Origin: Guillardia theta CCMP2712 | Taxonomy: Eukaryota > Cryptophyceae > Pyrenomonadales > Geminigeraceae | NCBI RefSeq assembly: GCF_000315625.1 | Contig: NW_005434671.1 | Span: forward strand, 538,078-602,077 | Direction: 5' to 3' | DNA length: 64,000 nt | Part shown: piece after piece, positions 59,481 through 64,000 of the stretch | Layout: each line of letters begins with the position of its first letter | Position numbering within the stretch: the stretch's first letter is position 1 | Program-made: the position numbers and the translations under genes | The notes under the pieces: generated by a model | Told to the model about the DNA's origin: nothing | The model's database searches: none | Seen by the model: only the letters and a program-made list of their open reading frames with translations

Positions 59481-60736
59481 AGTACTACATGCAGTGGATA
59501 CAAAAGATTCAGGATCTGTTGATTTATTGAGATGCTTTGATAAGAAATATCATCATTGAAATTCAGCCTGCAAGCAAACTTGGAATGCAGTTGTTGTCAT
59601 TTCAAGCAGAACCATGCTGGATCAATCCCAACACCAGCCTGTCACAAAAATTCGGCCTTTCATATTCTCTCCAACCCAAAGCTGTCTTGCTCTTCATCTA
59701 ATTGTGTGCAATTTTCATAGCCAGCTCATGCATCTGCCTCATCTGCTTCTACATAAATGTTGATCTCCTTTACTACTTGCTCAAATCTTCAACTTGCTTT
59801 CCTCGATCATTCATTTTCATACCTCCTGCTTCGGCTCACCATCTGATGTATCTCTAACCTTACCAGCTCCACGTCACTCTACGGTGTCCCTGCTCATGGT
59901 CTTTTTGCCTTCCATTAGTTGACTTTGACCGCCTTCTCTCCTCTTGCCTGTTCTGTTGGACTGGACTCACTTATTGTACCCTACTTCTGTCCATTCCTCT
60001 CTTTCTCTCTCCTCTTCCATCCCCACTGTTCCTCTCTTTTCTTCATTTCTGGTTTTTCTTCCTCTCCTCCCCTTCCCTCTTATCTCCTTCTCCACCTCTG
60101 ATTTTTCTCTTCCTCTTCCCAACTTACTCCTCTCCTTTTCTTCCATCTCTTCTCCCTCTGCTCCCCTTCTCCTTCCCTCCTCCCTCAGATCTCAAATTCA
60201 AAATCTCTCTCACCAAGCTCGCCTCAATAAAGTACCCTACCCCCCTCTTTCTATCATGCAATGGTCATCGAGGGTGGGTTGTTGGGAAGAGCGCGGGAAG
60301 CGAGCAGGGAATGGCGAGAGGGAGGGCGTAAACGGTGCAGGGAAGCCGAGGTAGAGTGAAGAGAGAGGAAGAGAGAAGAGGGAGAAGAAGAAGAAGAAGA
60401 AGAAGAAGAAAGAGGTAGAGTGAAGAACAACATCAAACAGCGAGCAAGCAAGCTCTAGTGGAAGCGATCGTTTTCAATCAACACGCATAGCGGGATCTGT
60501 CGAATCATCCACTACAAACCAGCAATCACAGGTCACACGTAGATAAGCTTGCTTCAGCGGTCACTGGGTTGAAGAGATCAAATCAGATTCAAAACAGAAG
60601 TGAAACATCATCAAAAATTGAAACAAGGAAGCAAGCTCGTGCGTTCTTCCTCTGAATTGGTTTATGTCGACCAACATAAGTTAATCATCCAAGATCGTAC
60701 ACATCCATTGCACACGTTTCTTCTCTTTATCTCGGA
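59481..60736. other. Tandem-gene spacer, pyrimidine-rich in its second half
   Basis: 1.25 kb downstream of the Tudor-like gene. 59480-59900 is mixed AT-rich sequence, 59990-60240 is almost pure C/T (CTCTTCC, TCCTTCC), and 60370-60420 is GA-rich with an AAG run (AAGAAG units). The last 300 bp are AT-rich and probably hold the promoter of the EFG1-like gene. No gene is supported. Confidence 0.6.
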
Positions 60737-63500
60737 ATGCAAGTTTACATCAGGACTAGTACGATGTGCATGAGTGGGCGAATGTTGTCAATGCTGCTGT
60801 TGGCGCAAGCTTGTTTGGCCCTACAGGCATGGGGTGGGCATATCGATGTGGAAAGTCTCGCGGCTCTCAGTGGCAACTCGGTGCTGAGAGTACGTGGAGG
60901 AGGACCGCACAACAACAAGGACAAGGTGAGACTGGATGAACGAACGGAGGGGGAGGGGGAGGGGGGAGAGGGGAGGGAACGGGGGGGGGGGGGGCGAAAG
61001 TCGCAATGGCAGACTAATCTTGGTTGAACAGGCCGGGGACTCAACGAAGTATAAGCGCGAAGTGTATGAGAAGATCCAGAGAGAAGTGACGGACAAAGTG
61101 CGATCTCACTTCCAGGACCAACTGAAAGATGAAAAGATACGAAAAGTGCGGGAGAACTCGCGCAGCCGCAACAGGGCGAGGGAGACGTTCAGGAGGTCGA
61201 GAGGGGCTGCGCTGCCTTCCACCAAGAATCGAGTGAGAAACATCGAGCGAACACTTGCGCGGAAGGGCGATTCCATCCCCGAAGACGTGAAGGAGAAGAT
61301 GAGGCAGCGGATCGCTCAGCTGAAGACGGAGTACGAGGAGATCGTTTTGGCTGACAAGGAGAGGAAATATTCGATACGCTACCGAAAGGTGAAATTCTTC
61401 GAGAGGAAGAAGTTGGAAAGAATGCTTTCTCGGAATGCTAAGGAAATCAGGGAATCGGATCCAAACAGCGCAGAGTTCGCCCGGTTGACTTCAGATAGAA
61501 AGCAGATGCTGGAGGACCTGCAGTACGTCCTTTACTTCCCACGAGACATGAAGTATGTCTCTGTGTTGAACAATGACCGGGAGACCATTGCGCGCCTTCG
61601 ATCTTCTCCTGAGTTCCAGAAGAAGATGTCGAGGGCAAGGCAGATCGTGCTTGCTTACAGAGCACTCAAATTGAACCAGACGTCAACCGAGAAATTGAAA
61701 CCTACAGAATCAAGAAAAGTCGCATACCAAGGAACGGAAGCGGAAGATGTAGAGAAGAAAAGAGAGTCTCCCGTGGGAGGAAAAGACAGAAAAGAAGGAA
61801 AAGCATCGGAGAAGAAGAAAGTTCGCCAGGAGGTTACACAAGAACAAGAACAGGAGAATGAAGATGAAGCTTCCTCCATTTCCGCTGGCTCTGTAAGCGA
61901 TGGATTCATGGAGAGGATGAGGCAGGAGCAGCAGAGGTACACTACTGAGATCTCCAAGCTTCGTGACGTCTCCATTGCACCTGCTGAAAAAGCACCTGAC
62001 AACTCAGGAGCAGCTTCAATGTCTGAGGACGAGCACTCGAGCCAAACGCATTTCTTCTCGAGCGGAGAGCAACGTGGAGCGCAAGAGCACGCCAAGCATC
62101 TGATGGAGACGCTCAAAGCAGATCCAATAGACGATGAGAGCGGAGAGGAAGAAATTCCTGGATTGAAACAATTCCTTGGAGTTGAAAGCGACCCTTCAGA
62201 AAACGAGATACGGCGCAGGAAACGATACAACGCAGCTGAAAACTGTTTGAATGCTGGAGACTCCTCATCCGAAGGAGACAAAGCAAGATCAAAGCAAATC
62301 CAGGACAAGAGAGCGAAGGCCAATGGGCGGGCGAAGCAAGACAGCAATACGAGGGAGTCAGCAAAGAAGACAGGCAAAGTGAGGAGTAATTCGCCAAGGG
62401 AGGATCAGGAAGGTTTTCTTGATACCAACCCTTTCTCAGTGGAATCCTCTCCCTCCAAGCAGAGGGTTTCACGTCCTGTGACACTCAACAGCGGCCGAGC
62501 CTTTCCCGCGGCACCCCATGATATGCAAGGACAGACCGGAAAGGAAAACTATTCAGGGATGGACAAAGGGGAACAGAAACAGACCCTGAGCCACAGGAAG
62601 CGATCAGCCGTGAAGCAGCTGCGGCAAGAGCTGAACAGCAAGACCGAAGCGGAAGGCATGAGCAGCTCGGAGCTAGAAGGCAGTGCGAAGGAATGCTTCA
62701 AGTCGGAAGCTCGTAGGAAGGTGAAGCATGTTGAGTCCTCCATGGAAGAGGAGAACTCCTCGCAAGTCGTCAAGAACCGTCACTCCAGAAGGACGCCTAC
62801 TGCCTCAGCCCTCGCTGCTGAGACTCCCAAGTGGAAGCGGCAGGGCCGGGAGAAGCGGAAGGAAAGGTCGCTGGCGCGGGAGAGGCAAGCGGCTGACTCC
62901 GAGGAGAAGGACATCGACGTCTTGTTTCGAACTCCTGCCAAAGACTCTAGGGGCCACAGTAGTCATGTGGAGCCTTGGCAAGAGTCTCCCGGTGGTGCGT
63001 CAGGCCAACCCTCGCGGGTCAAGATCCGAGAAGCAGCTGGAGGATGCGAAACTCCGAGGACGGAGGTGACGAGGCTTGACTTCACCCCCAAACTCACGAC
63101 CAGCCGCACGCGCATGCTCGCACGGAGCCCGCGCGCCATGCCTGAAGACGACCTACTGCGGACACCTCATCTGCCGTTCTATCCAGAAGCCAGCGAATCC
63201 GAGGGGTCAGTGCATAAATCTTCATCCAAGGACAGGCGGAGGGAGGGAGGAAAGCTGGCAGAGGCGACTGCTGCATCCTCCAGCAAATCGAGCGGTAGGA
63301 GAGAAGAGGAGAGCCCCAAGAAGGCTTCTCTCACCCCCAGATCTCTCAAGCCTGTCTCAACTCCAGACAGAACCAGGCGAGTGCTTGACGATATCAACAC
63401 CTTCTTAGACAAGAGGAAGGAGAAGAAACAGCTGAGCTCGGCGGAAGTTCTGGTTGCTCGAGCCGCGTGTTCACACTCTAGAAGGAAAACTGCAAAGTGA
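60737..63500 (+). CDS. EFG1-like rRNA-processing protein with a secretory leader
   Basis: Exon 1 (60737-60925) encodes a signal peptide, MLSMLLLAQACLALQAWGG, preceded by a short polar stretch and followed by LRVRGGGPHNNKDK. A phase-0 donor (GACAAG|GTGAGA) joins to exon 2 at 61030. Exon 2 contains the EFG1 domain: RVRNIERTLARKGDSIPEDV, EKMRQRIAQLKTEYEEIVLA, KYSIRYRKVKFFERKKLERM and LEDLQYVLYFPRDMKYVSVL, matching the family pattern '+I+.LE+.L....LP.D' through 'KVRFFER+K' to 'DL.YV.YFP...KY+SL'. In yeast EFG1 acts in 18S pre-rRNA processing in the nucleolus (established). The remaining 600 residues are polar and low-complexity with many KR clusters. A nucleolar factor should not have a signal peptide; in a cryptophyte this could mean import into the periplastidial compartment, which holds the nucleomorph (inference). 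Confidence 0.75.
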
Positions 63501-63632
63501 GGTAGAGGTGCATATGTCGTGAAGGTGGATGTTGTATAAAGTTTCAATGGAGTAAACATAAAACAACTCAAAGCTCGCCATCCCTCATAAAATACACATC
63601 AGATCTTTGAGGTGGTTTGCCAGCGATCAAGC

Positions 63633-64000
63633 TCAACGGTTCTTTCCGTATCCGAAGATGCCGTTGTTGTTCACTGTTCCCCAGTTCCAGTTGAGAGGAG
63701 TAGGCTTGTCCACGTTGTTCAGGAAGGCGAAATCTGCAAAGAAGACTGACTGGAGGCGAGCGAGCCGAGGCGTCGGGACTCACCTGGGTCAACTGAACAA
63801 TCAGGGTCGTCGCTGCTGTCAGTGGGGTTGAAACTGCGTCACGTTGCAGTCAAGACACTGCAGATGCAGAGGTTACAAGCAAACCTAATGTTGTCCCAGT
63901 TGGTCGTTGGCCCCGCGTTCTGACAAACAGAGTTACACCAACCACAAGCAAGACACGCAAGAGCGTACGCATATGCCATCGTAAGCTGCCTTCCTGAGTA
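63633..64000 (-). CDS. Partial unrecognised gene running off the right edge
   Basis: Three phase-consistent 3' exons on the minus strand. The upstream one contains YAYALACLACGWCNSVCQNA and GPTTNWDNI, ending at an AG|GTTTGC donor. The middle one encodes SFNPTDSSDDPDCSVDP and ends at a GTGAGT donor near 63783. The last encodes DFAFLNNVDKPTPLNWNWGT and VNNNGIFGYGKNR before TGA at 63633. The Asn/Trp-rich C-terminus matches nothing I can name. The gene continues beyond 64000. The Cys-rich, possibly hydrophobic upstream part suggests a secreted or organellar protein, but this is weak. Confidence 0.5.

Noticed and set aside
60936-61029. N-terminal start of the EFG1-like protein at the Gly/Arg/Glu-rich MNERRGRGRG frame
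   Set aside because: This is the purine-rich intron 1 read through; the consensus donor at 60925 and acceptor at 61029 remove it in phase 0.

Overview
This is a draft nuclear contig of a photosynthetic, flagellated protist with a secondary plastid, most likely the cryptophyte Guillardia theta or a close relative. The evidence is: short GT..AG introns in nearly every gene; a microbial rhodopsin of the bacteriorhodopsin-like channelrhodopsin type known from cryptophytes; several proteins with a signal peptide followed by a Phe and a basic stretch, the form of a bipartite plastid leader; axonemal genes (CFAP74-like, EFCAB10-like); and a 100-N assembly gap. There are no bacterial operons, IS elements or CRISPR arrays, and I recognised no tRNA or rRNA gene.

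Layout, left to right: UBL/transmembrane protein (+), RIO2 kinase (-), PAS-like protein (+), dual-specificity phosphatase (-), mitochondrial ribosomal protein S29/DAP3 (+), TPR protein (-), ceramide synthase (+), PspA/Vipp1-like plastid coiled-coil protein (-), DJ-1 (+), tripeptidyl peptidase II (-), BtuF-like/DUF5522-like/PP-loop ATPase (+), channelrhodopsin-like rhodopsin (-), GT2-type glycosyltransferase (+), Patched-like transporter (-), CFAP74-like (+), unknown (+), C-CAP/PDZ/C2 scaffold (-), CLC channel (+), EFCAB10-like (-), a coding fragment (-), MgtE-type Mg transporter (-), Tudor-like unknown (+), EFG1-like with a secretory leader (+), and a partial unknown gene (-) at the right edge. 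The first 15 genes alternate strand perfectly. Convergent 3' ends are usually 30-180 bp apart, while head-to-head 5' regions run from about 170 bp to 2.4 kb.

The long head-to-head spacers are unlike the genes. Several hold GC-rich blocks built from GGCC/CCGG/GGGCCC palindromes and GTAC-rich words, next to strongly strand-skewed CCACCCC or GGGGTAGGG tracts. Low-complexity repeats (CTGT/CTGC, CCT/GGA, CATCAT, 25-bp and 12-bp units) mostly lie in introns or promoters.

The genes are functionally mixed: ribosome biogenesis (RIO2, EFG1), mitochondrial translation (mS29), lipid and sterol handling (ceramide synthase, Patched-like), plastid membranes and ions (PspA-like, MgtE, CLC), light sensing and cilia. 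Exon models were spliced by hand from reading frame, splice-site motifs and homology. Outer limits are given, and some internal junctions and 5' ends are uncertain.
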